Shown: positions 33,905-42,539 of the stretch, piece after piece | How positions within the stretch are numbered: the stretch's first letter is position 1 | Layout of the letters: every line of letters begins with the position of its first letter | Origin: Actinocatenispora rupis | GTDB taxonomy: Bacteria; Actinomycetota; Actinomycetes; Mycobacteriales; Micromonosporaceae | Assembly (NCBI RefSeq): GCF_016861975.1 | Contig: NZ_BOMB01000040.1 | Location: forward strand, 47,575 to 111,574 | DNA: 64,000 nt | Direction: 5' to 3' | The notes under the pieces: model-generated | Told to the model about the DNA's origin: nothing | What the model saw: the letters and a program-made list of their open reading frames with translations, nothing else | Databases searched by the model: none | Translations under genes and position numbers: made by a program

Positions 33905-33940
33905 ATGACCGCCGTCACGCACCGCCGGACCGCACCGTGA
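33905..33940 (+). CDS. 11-residue leader ORF coupled to the ThuA gene
   Basis: ATG 33905 opens MTAVTHRRTAP; its TGA overlaps the GTG start of the next gene (GTGA at 33937-33940). The downstream gene has no ribosome site of its own. A weak -10-like TACTGG lies 5 bases before the ATG. Confidence 0.4.
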   Translation: MTAVTHRRTAP

Positions 33941-34638
33941 CCACGCCCGACGAGGCGTACCAGGTGCTGGTGTTCAGCCGGACCACCGGGTTCCGGCACG
34001 ACTCGATCCCCGCCGGCATCGCCGCGGTCCGCGCGCTCGGCGACCGGCACGGCTTCGGCGTCGACGCCACCGAGTGCGGCGCCGTCTTCACCGACGACAC
34101 CCTCCCCCGGTACGCCGCGGTCGTGTGGCTGTCCACCACCGGCGACGTGCTCGACGAGCCGCAACGCACCGCCTTCCAGCGGTACGTCGAGGGCGGTGGC
34201 GGCTACCTCGGCGTGCACGCCGCCGCCGACACCGAACACCGGTGGCCCTGGTACGGCGGGCTCGTGGGGGCGCGGTTCCACGACCACCCGGCGACCCAGC
34301 CCGGCACCGTACGCATCGAGGACGGTGGCACGGCCGCCACCGAGGGGCTGCCGCGGGAGTGGCCGCGCACCGACGAGTGGTACAACTTCCGCGCCAACCC
34401 GCGCGGGTCCGTGCACGTGCTCGCCACCGTCGACGAGGCGACCTACGACCCGGTCGGCTACCGCGGCGGCGCGATGGGTGCCGACCACCCGGTCGCCTGG
34501 TGCCACCGGTACGCGGGCGGTCGCTCGGTCTACACCGCGCTCGGCCACACCGCCGAGTCGTACCGGGAGCCCGCGTTTCTGCGGCACCTGTACGGCGCGC
34601 TGCGGATGGCCGCCGGTACCGCGCCGTTCCCCGCCTGA
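33937..34638 (+). CDS. ThuA-like (glutamine amidotransferase-fold) domain protein
   Basis: 233 residues from GTG 33937. The segments VLVFSRTTGFRHDSI, VVWLSTTGDVLD and GGGYLGVHAAADTEHRWPWY are characteristic of the ThuA family, linked in some bacteria to trehalose and other sugar oxidation. GRSVYTALGHTAESY is the conserved C-terminal strand. No signal peptide is seen. Possible sugar-modification or carbohydrate-binding role. Confidence 0.88.
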   Translation: MTTPDEAYQVLVFSRTTGFRHDSIPAGIAAVRALGDRHGFGVDATECGAVFTDDTLPRYAAVVWLSTTGDVLDEPQRTAFQRYVEGGGGYLGVHAAADTEHRWPWYGGLVGARFHDHPATQPGTVRIEDGGTAATEGLPREWPRTDEWYNFRANPRGSVHVLATVDEATYDPVGYRGGAMGADHPVAWCHRYAGGRSVYTALGHTAESYREPAFLRHLYGALRMAAGTAPFPA

Positions 34639-34642
34639 CGGG

Positions 34643-35773
34643 TCACGTCGCCGGCAGCGGGGCCTGCCACAGCCGTACCCGGTGGCCGTCGTCGGCGGCG
34701 ACCACGACGGCGCGCCCGTCGCCGGCGGCCAGCAGGCGCGTCTCGCCGCGGGCCGACACCGTTGCGGGCACGGCGATCCGGCTCCACCGCGCGCCGTCCG
34801 CCGACCACCACAGACCCATCCGACCCTCCCCGGGTACGGTCGCGAGCAGTCCGCCGCCGGGCAGCGCCGCCAGCGACCGTACGCCGGCGGTGCCGTGCTC
34901 GCCGCCCGCGCCGAACCCGCCGATCCGTTGCCAGCCACCGGATTCCCGTCGCCACGCGGCGTACCGGTCGCCGTCCGCGCCGACCGCCACCGCACCGCGG
35001 ACCGTCGGCACCACGCGTTCCAACGACTGCCGGCCGTCCGGCGCCACGACCCGCTCCCGCCGCCACGTACGCCCGTCGGCCGAGTACCAGGCCACCGGCT
35101 CGCGGCGCAGCGCCGGCCCGGCCAGCACGTACCGGCTGCCCACGGCCAGCCAGCCGCCCGGGACCGCCGTCACGTCCGCGGTCGTCGTCTGCTCGCCCGG
35201 CCCGCCTGCCACCGCCGCACTGTCCGGCAGCCGCCCGAACCCGGCCGCGCCGCGCGCCCACCACACCGCGCCGCCGACCCGGCCGGACGAGCCCAGCCAG
35301 TCCCCCACGACCACGGAACCCGTTGCGCCACCGGCGATCCGGCTCACCCCCACCGACCGCGGCCCGCCGTACAGCTCGACCGCGCCGAGTACCTCGGCGA
35401 CCGTACCGTCGGTCCGCTCGTACCACGAGCTGGTGCGGGGGTTGCCGTGCGCGCCGCCCACCTGCGCGCCCAACGCCACCAGCCGCCCGCGGTGACAACC
35501 GCCCGCGTACAGCGCCTGGCGGTGGCCGTAGTAGGTGACCGCCGCGGTCCGCGCCCGGCGCCACGCCACGCCGTCCGCACTGCGCCACACCCCCGGCGCG
35601 CCGCGTACCAGCCCCAGCACGTACCACCGGCCGCCGCAGCGCAGCACGTCCCGCACCGCCACGCCCGCACCGGCCAGCCGTACCGCCGACCACCGCGGCT
35701 GCGGCCCCGCCACCGCGTCGCCGCCGAGCCCCGCCGCGACCAGTACCGCCAGCGCCCCCGCGACCACCCGCAT
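34643..35773 (-). CDS. exported propeller-like protein
   Basis: 376 residues. The signal peptide RVVAGALAVLVAAGLGGDAVAG is at the N-terminus. Repeated WYSADGRTWRRERV, WRSADGVAWRRART and WWSADGARWSRIAV units resemble the S-x-D-G-x-x-W (Asp-box) repeats of sialidase-like beta-propellers. No catalytic residues are assignable, so a carbohydrate-binding or structural role is as likely as hydrolysis. Confidence 0.8.
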   Translation of the reverse strand: MRVVAGALAVLVAAGLGGDAVAGPQPRWSAVRLAGAGVAVRDVLRCGGRWYVLGLVRGAPGVWRSADGVAWRRARTAAVTYYGHRQALYAGGCHRGRLVALGAQVGGAHGNPRTSSWYERTDGTVAEVLGAVELYGGPRSVGVSRIAGGATGSVVVGDWLGSSGRVGGAVWWARGAAGFGRLPDSAAVAGGPGEQTTTADVTAVPGGWLAVGSRYVLAGPALRREPVAWYSADGRTWRRERVVAPDGRQSLERVVPTVRGAVAVGADGDRYAAWRRESGGWQRIGGFGAGGEHGTAGVRSLAALPGGGLLATVPGEGRMGLWWSADGARWSRIAVPATVSARGETRLLAAGDGRAVVVAADDGHRVRLWQAPLPAT

Positions 35774-35813
35774 GCGTCCACGCTAGCCGGCGCGCGCGGG
35801 TGGTGCGGTCCCG

Positions 35814-36593
35814 TCAGCGGGTGGTGAACGTCGTGATGGTGACGGGGAGTTTCGGCTCCCCGTCACCGTTCGGGCCGTCGACACCGGCGGCCGCCACCTT
35901 GTCCACGACGGACAGCCCACCGGTCACCGTCCCGAGCACCGCGTACGACGGCGGGATCGTGTCGTCCTGGTAGCAGATGAAGAACTGGCTGCCGCCGCTG
36001 CCGGGGCTGCCAGTGTTCGCCATCGCCACCGTCCCCCGTGGGTACGGGTGGGTCGCGCCGGTCGGCAGGTTCTCGTCCGGCACCGTGTACCCGGGGCCGC
36101 CGGAGCCGGTGCCCGACGGGTCACCGCACTGCAACACCCACAGCGCCCGGGTGGTGAGGCGGTGGCACGGCGAGCCGTCGTAGAACTTCTGCTTCGCCAG
36201 GCTGGCCAGGCTCCGCACCGTGCACGGCGCCTTGTCGGCGGCGAGCCGGATCGTGATCGTGCCACGGTTCGTGGTCAGTACGGCCGTTGTCGGGAGCGCC
36301 GACGTCGGGTCGGGCGGCGACACCGCGCGCGCCGGCTTGTGCCCGTCCGACCGGTACCGGCAGGCGCCGGCCGCCGCGCTGCCATGGGGCGCGCCCGACC
36401 CGCTCGGCGACCCGGCCGCCGACCTGCCCGCCGACCAGTGGTGGTACGCCAGCAGGCCGCCACCGCCGCAGCACAGTACGAGAACCACGGCGCACGCGCC
36501 GACCAGCCACCCGATCCATGCCCGCTTCGGCGGTACCCCGGGCGGGGGCGTGTCCCACGGCGGCTGCTGCCCTGACGGTTCCGACGGATGCAT
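35814..36593 (-). CDS. membrane-anchored cyclophilin-type peptidyl-prolyl isomerase
   Basis: 259 residues from ATG 36593. The N-terminus is a proline-rich tail and one membrane helix (WIGWLVGACAVVLVLCC), followed by a serine/glycine linker. The cyclophilin domain starts at TTNRGTITIRLAADKAPCTV; YDGSPCHRLTTRALWVLQCGDP, GTVAMANTGSPGSGGSQFFI and YAVLGTVTGGLSVVDKV follow the family order, but the usual FHRVI...GFMIQGGD stretch is altered (HRLTT). Probably assists folding of exported proteins. Confidence 0.88.
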   Translation of the reverse strand: MHPSEPSGQQPPWDTPPPGVPPKRAWIGWLVGACAVVLVLCCGGGGLLAYHHWSAGRSAAGSPSGSGAPHGSAAAGACRYRSDGHKPARAVSPPDPTSALPTTAVLTTNRGTITIRLAADKAPCTVRSLASLAKQKFYDGSPCHRLTTRALWVLQCGDPSGTGSGGPGYTVPDENLPTGATHPYPRGTVAMANTGSPGSGGSQFFICYQDDTIPPSYAVLGTVTGGLSVVDKVAAAGVDGPNGDGEPKLPVTITTFTTR

Positions 36594-36600
36594 GCCCGGA

Positions 36601-36606
36601 ACGGTA
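36601..36606 (-). promoter_or_regulatory. -10 box of a probably leaderless cyclophilin mRNA
   Basis: TACCGT on the minus strand is followed by 7 bases and the ATG at 36593. Confidence 0.45.
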
Positions 36607-36835
36607 CCGGTCGTCCCGTCCCCGCCGTAACGCTCCGGCCGTCGCCGGACGACCTGGCCCCCGGTGACGCTCTTCGCCTTGTCCTGCAACGGATCCCGCG
36701 GCGTCCATCCACGTGCCGCGCACCGCACGCGTCGAACCGCACCGCACGCGGGGCAGCGCTGCGGACAGGAGTCGACCGCAACGCCGTCTAGCGTCAGTAC
36801 CGACGGAGGAACGGGAACGGCGGAAGGCGAGAACG

Positions 36836-37375
36836 ATGACCACCGAGGCGACGACCACAGCGGCGACGGTCACCGGCGAGCGGGCGGACCTGCTGGAGAT
36901 GCTGACGCAGCACCGGTTCTTCCTGCGGAACACGACGCGCGGGCTGACCGACGAGCAGGCGTCCCGGCGTACGACGGTCAGCGAGCTGTGCCTGGGCGGC
37001 CTGATCAAGCACGTCACCGAGGTCGAACGGACCTGGGCGGACTTCATCGTCAACGGCCCGTCCCCGGCGGCCGACTTCGAGAACATGACCGAGGCCGACT
37101 GGGAAGCCCGGACGAACGGCTTCAGACTGCTGCCCGGCGAAACCCTGGCCGGCGTACTCGACGCCTACGCCGAGGTGGCCCGCGGTACGGACGAGCTGGT
37201 GGCGACGGTCGACCTGGACGCGTCGCACCCGCTGCCGTCGGCGCCGTGGTTCGAGGCGAACAAGCGCTGGTCGGTACGGCGCACGCTGCTGCACATCGTC
37301 GCGGAGACGGCGCAGCACGCCGGCCACGCGGACATCATCCGGGAGTCGCTGGACGGCGCGAAGTCGATGGGCTGA
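36836..37375 (+). CDS. DinB superfamily (DUF664-like) protein
   Basis: 179 residues from ATG 36836 (GGAAGG upstream). Four-helix DinB fold signs: ERADLLEMLTQHRFFL in helix 1, GGLIKHVTEVERTWADF with the first histidine, and LLHIVAETAQHAGHADIIRE with the histidine pair of the metal site. It may be a thiol-dependent S-transferase or a metal-binding stress protein. A second copy with the same HADIIRE ending lies at 61970. Confidence 0.88.
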   Translation: MTTEATTTAATVTGERADLLEMLTQHRFFLRNTTRGLTDEQASRRTTVSELCLGGLIKHVTEVERTWADFIVNGPSPAADFENMTEADWEARTNGFRLLPGETLAGVLDAYAEVARGTDELVATVDLDASHPLPSAPWFEANKRWSVRRTLLHIVAETAQHAGHADIIRESLDGAKSMG

Positions 37376-37399
37376 CCCACCCCCCCGGGTACGCACCGG

Positions 37400-38491
37400 T
37401 CAGCCGGCCGCGGGGCCGGGGTGGACGGGCAGCGCGAGCAGGCCGCGGCTGCGCCACGACGGACGCCAGCGCAGCTCACCGACCGGTACGGCGAGGCGCA
37501 GGTGCGGGAAGCGCGCCAGCAGGCGGCCGAGGACGGTCTCGGCCTCCAGCCGGGCCAGCGGCGCGCCGAGACAGTAGTGCGACCCGTGCCCGAACGTGAG
37601 GTGCGGGTCGCCGCCGCGCGCGGGATCGCCGTTGGCGGCGGCGATGCAGAGCAGTACGGTGTCGCCGGCGGGGATGTCGACGCCGCCGATCCGGAGGTCG
37701 CCGAGCGGGAACCGCCGGATCGCGTACGGGTTCGGGTCGGCGGCGGCGATCAGGTCCTCCAGCGCCGCGCCGCCACCGGTACGGCCGGTGAGCCGGTCCA
37801 GCACGGCGTTGCCGATCAGGTGCACCGAGTTCTCGTACCCGGCCCAGAGCAGCAGGAACGCCAGCGACAGCAGCTCGTCCTCGCTCAGCCGGTCGTCCGC
37901 GTCGCGGGCGGCGACCAGCCCGGACAGCAGGTCGTCGGCGGGCGCGGCACGCTTGGCGGCGATCAGCCCGGTGAGGAACGCCAGCATCCCGCCGAGCGCC
38001 GCCCGGGTCGCCTCCGGTCGGGCCGGGTCCGGCGCGACGAGCGTGTCGGTCCACGCGCGGAACCGGGCCCGGTCCTCGACCGGTACGCCGAGCAGGTCGC
38101 CGATCACCGTCAACGGCAACGGTACGGCCAGCGCGGCCATCAGATCGACGCTGTTCACACCGTCCATTGTGGACAGCAGAGCGTCGGTGGCGCGCTCGGT
38201 GGACGCGCGCAACGCCGCCACCCGCGTACGGGTGAACGCGGTGGCGGCGAGGCGACGCAACCGGGTGTGGTCCGGCGGATCCAGGTTCAGCAGGTTCGCA
38301 TCCAGCGCCGGCGGCAACGAGAACCCCCGGTACCCGCCGGTCGAGTGCGCCTTGTCCAGCGACAGCCGCGGATCGGCCAGCGCCTCCCGGACCTCCCGAT
38401 ACCGCGAGACGACCCACACCGCGGCCCCGTCCGGCGTCTCGTCCCGCCGGACCGGACCGGCCTCCCGCACCACGTTTCCGGCTGCCAGCAC
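37400..38491 (-). CDS. shortened cytochrome P450 lacking the ExxR arginine
   Basis: 363 residues from GTG 38491 (GGGGAG upstream). The heme loop FGHGSHYCLG (Cys307) and the C-helix DPPDHTRLRRLAATAFT are intact. The I helix reads WAGYENSV where AG-x-E/D-T is usual. Between I helix and heme loop about 40 residues are missing compared with typical actinobacterial P450s: the K-helix ExxR appears as EDLI (245-248), and the meander before the heme loop is shortened. The N-terminus is also about 25 residues short. It may be an inactive or highly atypical P450. Confidence 0.85.
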   Translation of the reverse strand: MLAAGNVVREAGPVRRDETPDGAAVWVVSRYREVREALADPRLSLDKAHSTGGYRGFSLPPALDANLLNLDPPDHTRLRRLAATAFTRTRVAALRASTERATDALLSTMDGVNSVDLMAALAVPLPLTVIGDLLGVPVEDRARFRAWTDTLVAPDPARPEATRAALGGMLAFLTGLIAAKRAAPADDLLSGLVAARDADDRLSEDELLSLAFLLLWAGYENSVHLIGNAVLDRLTGRTGGGAALEDLIAAADPNPYAIRRFPLGDLRIGGVDIPAGDTVLLCIAAANGDPARGGDPHLTFGHGSHYCLGAPLARLEAETVLGRLLARFPHLRLAVPVGELRWRPSWRSRGLLALPVHPGPAAG

Positions 38492-38548
38492 CCGACCATT
38501 CTCCCCGGCCGGTACGTGCGGGCGTCGAGCCGGGCGGCACCGGCGCGG

Positions 38549-38953
38549 TCAGCCGGCCGGCGGCGCCAGCCGTACGAACACGACCGGCTCGGCGAGGTCG
38601 AGCACGACCTCCTCGTCCAGTCCGGTGACCCGCCGACCGCCGGTCGAGATGGCGAACGTGCCGCGGGTGAACGCCCGCCACGCCCGCTCCACCTCCACGG
38701 TCGGATCCGGCTCCGCGGACGCGAACAGCGGCACCCGCACCGCGCCCCGCGCGCGGACCTCCTCGTCCGACCGGTACTGCCGGTCGAGGACGTGGCGGCA
38801 GCGGGCCGCGTCGGCGCGCAGCTCGTGGATCTGTTCGGTCACGGCGCGGCGGATCAGGTCCCGCGCGGTGGTCCGCTCGTGCGCCAGCCGCACCAGTACG
38901 GCGGGCAGGTCGTCGTCTGCGCCGGTCGTCCGGCTGCGTACCTCGATCTCCAC
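38549..38953 (-). CDS. hypothetical protein
   Basis: 134 residues from GTG 38953. It is soluble, with charged helices (VRLAHERTTARDLIRRAVTEQ, ELRADAARCRHVLDRQY) followed by strands ending LAEPVVFVRLAPPAG. TAGGGT lies 7 bases before the start, so a leaderless transcript is likely. It is divergent from the exported hydrolase gene. Family not recognised. Confidence 0.7.
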   Translation of the reverse strand: MEIEVRSRTTGADDDLPAVLVRLAHERTTARDLIRRAVTEQIHELRADAARCRHVLDRQYRSDEEVRARGAVRVPLFASAEPDPTVEVERAWRAFTRGTFAISTGGRRVTGLDEEVVLDLAEPVVFVRLAPPAG

Positions 38954-38960
38954 GGCCGCC

Positions 38961-38966
38961 ACCCTA
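38961..38966 (-). promoter_or_regulatory. -10 box of a probably leaderless mRNA
   Basis: TAGGGT on the minus strand, 7 bases before GTG 38953; a weak TGGTTC lies 17 bases upstream of it. Confidence 0.5.
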
Positions 38967-39068
38967 GAGCCCGGGTACGACAGGAACCACGGGTCGTGCC
39001 ACGGGAGTACGCGGAGGGTCGGAGTGTGGGCCGATGTGCGCGGGACCGGCGCGGGCGAGCCTGGGCGC

Positions 39069-40520
39069 ATGACGAGAGCGATACGACGGGCGCTGGTCGC
39101 GCTGGCGCTGGCGGCGACGGCGGTACCGGCCGCGGCGACCCCGGTGGCGGCGACCGAAACGCTGACCTGGCGGGAGTGTCCGGGCGGCGGCGGCCCGGAC
39201 GGCATGGAGTGCGCGGACCTGCGGGTACCGCTGGACCCGGCGCGGCCGGACGGGCGCCAGCTGACCCTGGTACTCGGCCGGCTCCGGGCGGACGGCGGCC
39301 ACCCCGCCGAGGGCACCGTACTGGTCAACTACGGCGGGCCGGGCGCGCCGAACGTGGAGATGATGCGCGACCGCTCGCTGTCCCCCGGTACGCAGCCGTT
39401 CGCGAGCCTCCGGCACCACATGGACATCGTCACGTGGGACACCCGTGGCTTTCCCGGCCTGAGTACGCCCGCGTTGGACTTCTCGTGCCTGTCCGGGCTG
39501 CCCGCGAACCCGGACCCGCTGGCGCTCCCCACCGACGAGGCCGGCTTCCGGCGGCTCGCCGCACGCAACCGGGACGCCGCGGACGCCTGCCGTACCAGGG
39601 ATCCGGAGCTGTTCGACCGCATGGACGCGGCGGCGAACGCCCGGGACATGGAGGCGGTCCGGCGCGCGCTCGGCGTCCCGCGCATGAGCCTGTACATGGG
39701 CTCGTACGGCGGGGTCTACGGCCAGACGTACGCGCGGCTCTACCCGGAGCGGGTGCGCGGCATGGTGCTCGACGGCACGCCGAACCACACCGACCCGTAC
39801 CCGGCGGAACTGGTCGCGCAGGCGCGGGAGAACGGCCGGCGGATGGACCGGTTCGCCGCGTGGTGCGCCACCGACACCGGCTGCGCCCTGCACGGCCGGG
39901 ACGTACCGGCGGTGTGGCGGGCGCTGACCGCGCGGGCCGACCGTACGCCGGTGCCGGCGCCCGACGTGCACGCGTCGTTCGGCGGCTGGACGCTGCGGAT
40001 GCTGGGCGCGGAACGGCTGCACGCCGCCGGACCGGCGGACTGGCCGGCGCTCGCCCGCGACATCGCCCACGCCGTCGACGGCGACGCCTCCGGGCTCGCC
40101 GAGTCGCCGACCCACCCGTACCCGTCGATGAGCTATCCGGTGTCGCACTGCCGGGAATGGCCGCGCGCCAAGAACTTCGCGGACCTTCGCTCCACAGTGG
40201 ACGGTCTCGCCCGGGTGGACCCGAACTTCGGCGCCGGCGGCACGTTCGCCGCCTCGATGCTCGCCTGCGTCGGCTGGCCCGTCGGCGTGGACGACCCGGT
40301 CCGGGCGCTGCCGCGCGACCTGCCGCCGCTGCTCGCCGTCGGTTCCTGGGGCGACTCGGCCATGACCGCCCGCGCCGTCGACCGGGTACCCGGCAGCGGC
40401 ACCGTCACGCACGACGGCCCCGGCCACGAGCTGTACGCCACCGGCAACGCGTGCGTCGTCGCGCACGCCGACCGGTACCTCACCACCGGCGCCGTCCCCC
40501 CGCCCGGCACCGCCTGCTGA
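39069..40520 (+). CDS. exported alpha/beta hydrolase, TAP-like
   Basis: 483 residues. Signal peptide RRALVALALAATAVPAAA. NYGGPGAPN is the oxyanion segment, WDTRGFPGLS follows, and MGSYGGVYGQTYA carries the nucleophile (Ser212); the elbow lacks the glycine two residues before the serine that tripeptidyl aminopeptidases normally have. The C-terminal TAP-like region contains LLAVGSWGDSAM (Asp) and HDGPGHELYATGNAC (His). Likely an extracellular peptidase or esterase. Confidence 0.88.
   Translation: MTRAIRRALVALALAATAVPAAATPVAATETLTWRECPGGGGPDGMECADLRVPLDPARPDGRQLTLVLGRLRADGGHPAEGTVLVNYGGPGAPNVEMMRDRSLSPGTQPFASLRHHMDIVTWDTRGFPGLSTPALDFSCLSGLPANPDPLALPTDEAGFRRLAARNRDAADACRTRDPELFDRMDAAANARDMEAVRRALGVPRMSLYMGSYGGVYGQTYARLYPERVRGMVLDGTPNHTDPYPAELVAQARENGRRMDRFAAWCATDTGCALHGRDVPAVWRALTARADRTPVPAPDVHASFGGWTLRMLGAERLHAAGPADWPALARDIAHAVDGDASGLAESPTHPYPSMSYPVSHCREWPRAKNFADLRSTVDGLARVDPNFGAGGTFAASMLACVGWPVGVDDPVRALPRDLPPLLAVGSWGDSAMTARAVDRVPGSGTVTHDGPGHELYATGNACVVAHADRYLTTGAVPPPGTAC
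40190..40202. repeat. CTCCACAGTGGAC palindrome copy (in the TAP-like gene)
   Basis: The inner 11 bases are perfect; encodes S-T-V-D with ACA. Confidence 0.85.
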
Positions 40521-40526
40521 CCCGGG

Positions 40527-40555
40527 TACGGCCCGGTCACCGCGGCCGGGCCGTA
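40527..40555. terminator. bidirectional terminator between TAP-like and response-regulator genes
   Basis: TACGGCCCGG (40527-40536) pairs with CCGGGCCGTA (40546-40555), followed by TTTC, in a 56-base gap between convergent stops. Confidence 0.85.
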
Positions 40556-40576
40556 TTTCGGCTCAACCGCAGGCGA

Positions 40577-41260
40577 TCAGCCCTCGGACGGGCGGGCCGG
40601 CGTGACGAGACCGCTCTCGTACCCGGTGATGACGAGCTGGGCGCGGTCCCGGGCACCGAGCTTGTCGAACAGCCGGCCGATGTGCGTCTTCACCGTCGCC
40701 GGGCTGAGGAACAGGTGCGCGGCGATCTCGGCGTTGGACAGGCCGCGGGTGATGAGCGTCAGCACGTCGCGTTCCCGGGCGGTGAGGGCGGCCAGGCTGG
40801 TCGACGCCGCGGCGGCCGGCCGGGGCCGCGCCACGAACTCCGCGATCAGCCGGCGCGTCACCGTCGGCGCCAGCAGCGCCTCACCCGCCGCGACCACGCG
40901 TACCGCGTCGAGCAGGTCGGCCGGCGGCGTGTTCTTGAGCAGGAAGCCGCTCGCGCCCGCGCGCAGCCCCGCGTACACGTAGTCGTCGAGGTCGAACGTG
41001 GTGAGGATGAGCACCCGGCTCGTACCGTCCGGCGCGGCGCAGATGCGGCGGGTGGCCTCGATGCCGTCCATCTCCGGCATCTGCACGTCCATCAGCACCA
41101 CGTCGGGACGCAGCTCGGCCGCCAGCCGTACCGCCTCGGTGCCGGTGCCGGCCTCGCCGACGGTGACCAGGTCCGGCGCGGTGTCCAGCAGTACCCGGAA
41201 GCTGCCGCGCACCAGGTCCTGGTCGTCGGCGACCAGTACGGTCGTCCGGCCGTCGGTCAC
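40577..41260 (-). CDS. NarL/LuxR family response regulator
   Basis: 227 residues from GTG 41260, overlapping the kinase stop (GTGA). Receiver domain: VADDQD acidic pair, phospho-acceptor Asp58 in VLMDVQMPEMDG, Thr87 and Lys109 in GFLLKN. The LuxR helix-turn-helix LTARERDVLTLITRGLSNAEIAAHL ends the protein. It is transcribed with its kinase and lies opposite an ABC exporter that is the probable target. Confidence 0.95.
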   Translation of the reverse strand: MTDGRTTVLVADDQDLVRGSFRVLLDTAPDLVTVGEAGTGTEAVRLAAELRPDVVLMDVQMPEMDGIEATRRICAAPDGTSRVLILTTFDLDDYVYAGLRAGASGFLLKNTPPADLLDAVRVVAAGEALLAPTVTRRLIAEFVARPRPAAAASTSLAALTARERDVLTLITRGLSNAEIAAHLFLSPATVKTHIGRLFDKLGARDRAQLVITGYESGLVTPARPSEG

Positions 41261-42414
41261 CGCGCCCCCTCCGCCGCCGGTACCGGAAGGTGGGCGGTGA
41301 CGGTGAAGCCGCCGCCCGGCCGGGGGCCCGCGGTCATCGTGCCACCGTGCATGGCGACCCGTTCGCGCATCCCGAGCAGGCCGTGGCCGGGCCGGTGACC
41401 GGTACGTACCGGGCGGGTGCCGTCGTCGGCCACCTCCACCCGTACGCCGTCGGCGGTGGCCGCCACGAGCACCGTGCACCGGGCCGGCGCGGCGTGCCGT
41501 ACCACGTTGGTCACGGCCTCCTGCACGATCCGGTACACGGCGCGCGCGACGTCACCGGGCAACCCGTCCGTGCCACGTACCGTCGTCTCGACGGTGACAC
41601 CGGCGTCGGTGGCGCCCGCCGCCAGGGCGTCCAGGCCGGCGAGGCCCGGCACCGGGCGCGGCTCGTCCGGCGACTCCGGCGAGCGCAACAGGCCCAGCAT
41701 GTGCCGCATCTCCGTCAGTGCCTGACCGCTGGTCGACTCGATGACCCGGAGCGCGTCGCGTACCTCGTCGGGACGGCTGTCCGCGACGTGGTTCGCCACC
41801 GCCGCCTTCACCCCGATCAGGCTCAACGTGTGCGACACCACGTCGTGCAGCTCCCGGGCGATCCGCAGCCGCTCCTCCGCCGCCGCCCGCTCGGCGAGCC
41901 GCTCCGCGGCGACCGCCGACGCGGCACGACGCTCGCGTACCGCCCGGCCGATCGTCCACGAACAGCCCAGCAGCGCGCAGCCCGCGACCAGGATGCCCGG
42001 CCCGCCGGCCGTCGCCGGACCGCTCACCACGGCCACGAGTACGAGAAGGCCGCTGAGCACGCCGATCACCACGGTCGGCTCCCGGCGCCGACGTGGCCGC
42101 GCCACCGCCACCGGGTACACGGCGAACGCCGCCGCCAGCAACGGATCCCCGAGCAGCCCCAGCCCCGCGCCCACCACCGACACCGTGCACACCAGTACGA
42201 ACACCGGCAACGGGAACAGCCGGCGCAGCGCGACCGGCAGGCCCGCGCCGGCCGCCACCAGACACACCGCCCACACCGGCCCCGGCGGCGACGGCCCGAA
42301 CGCCGGCAACACCACCACCACCGTGTACGCCAGCGCCGCCGCAACGTCCAGCAGGATCAGCTCCGTACGCGACAGCCGCCGCCGGAGAAGCGACCGCGGC
42401 TCCCGCTCATCCAC
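41257..42414 (-). CDS. sensor histidine kinase, NarL-partner (HisKA_3) type
   Basis: 385 residues from GTG 42414. Four or five membrane helices (about residues 20-155) have little external sequence, so it likely senses a membrane signal. The dimerisation helix AEERLRIARELHDVVSHTLS holds His190, and the ATP domain has VQEAVTNVVRHA and GLLGMRERV. A TACGTT box lies 7 bases before the start and no ribosome site is seen. Confidence 0.93.
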   Translation of the reverse strand: MDEREPRSLLRRRLSRTELILLDVAAALAYTVVVVLPAFGPSPPGPVWAVCLVAAGAGLPVALRRLFPLPVFVLVCTVSVVGAGLGLLGDPLLAAAFAVYPVAVARPRRRREPTVVIGVLSGLLVLVAVVSGPATAGGPGILVAGCALLGCSWTIGRAVRERRAASAVAAERLAERAAAEERLRIARELHDVVSHTLSLIGVKAAVANHVADSRPDEVRDALRVIESTSGQALTEMRHMLGLLRSPESPDEPRPVPGLAGLDALAAGATDAGVTVETTVRGTDGLPGDVARAVYRIVQEAVTNVVRHAAPARCTVLVAATADGVRVEVADDGTRPVRTGHRPGHGLLGMRERVAMHGGTMTAGPRPGGGFTVTAHLPVPAAEGAR

Positions 42415-42421
42415 GTCCCGG

Positions 42422-42427
42422 AACGTA
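42422..42427 (-). promoter_or_regulatory. -10 box of a probably leaderless kinase mRNA
   Basis: TACGTT on the minus strand, 7 bases before GTG 42414. Confidence 0.45.
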
Positions 42428-42539
42428 CCAGCGGGGGACGGTGCCGGGATCGGACCTGGGGACGACGGACCGTGGGAGTAGGCGGGGTCGTCCCCCGCTC
42501 CGATCCGCCCGGCCACCGTCCCGCGACACCATCGCCGGC

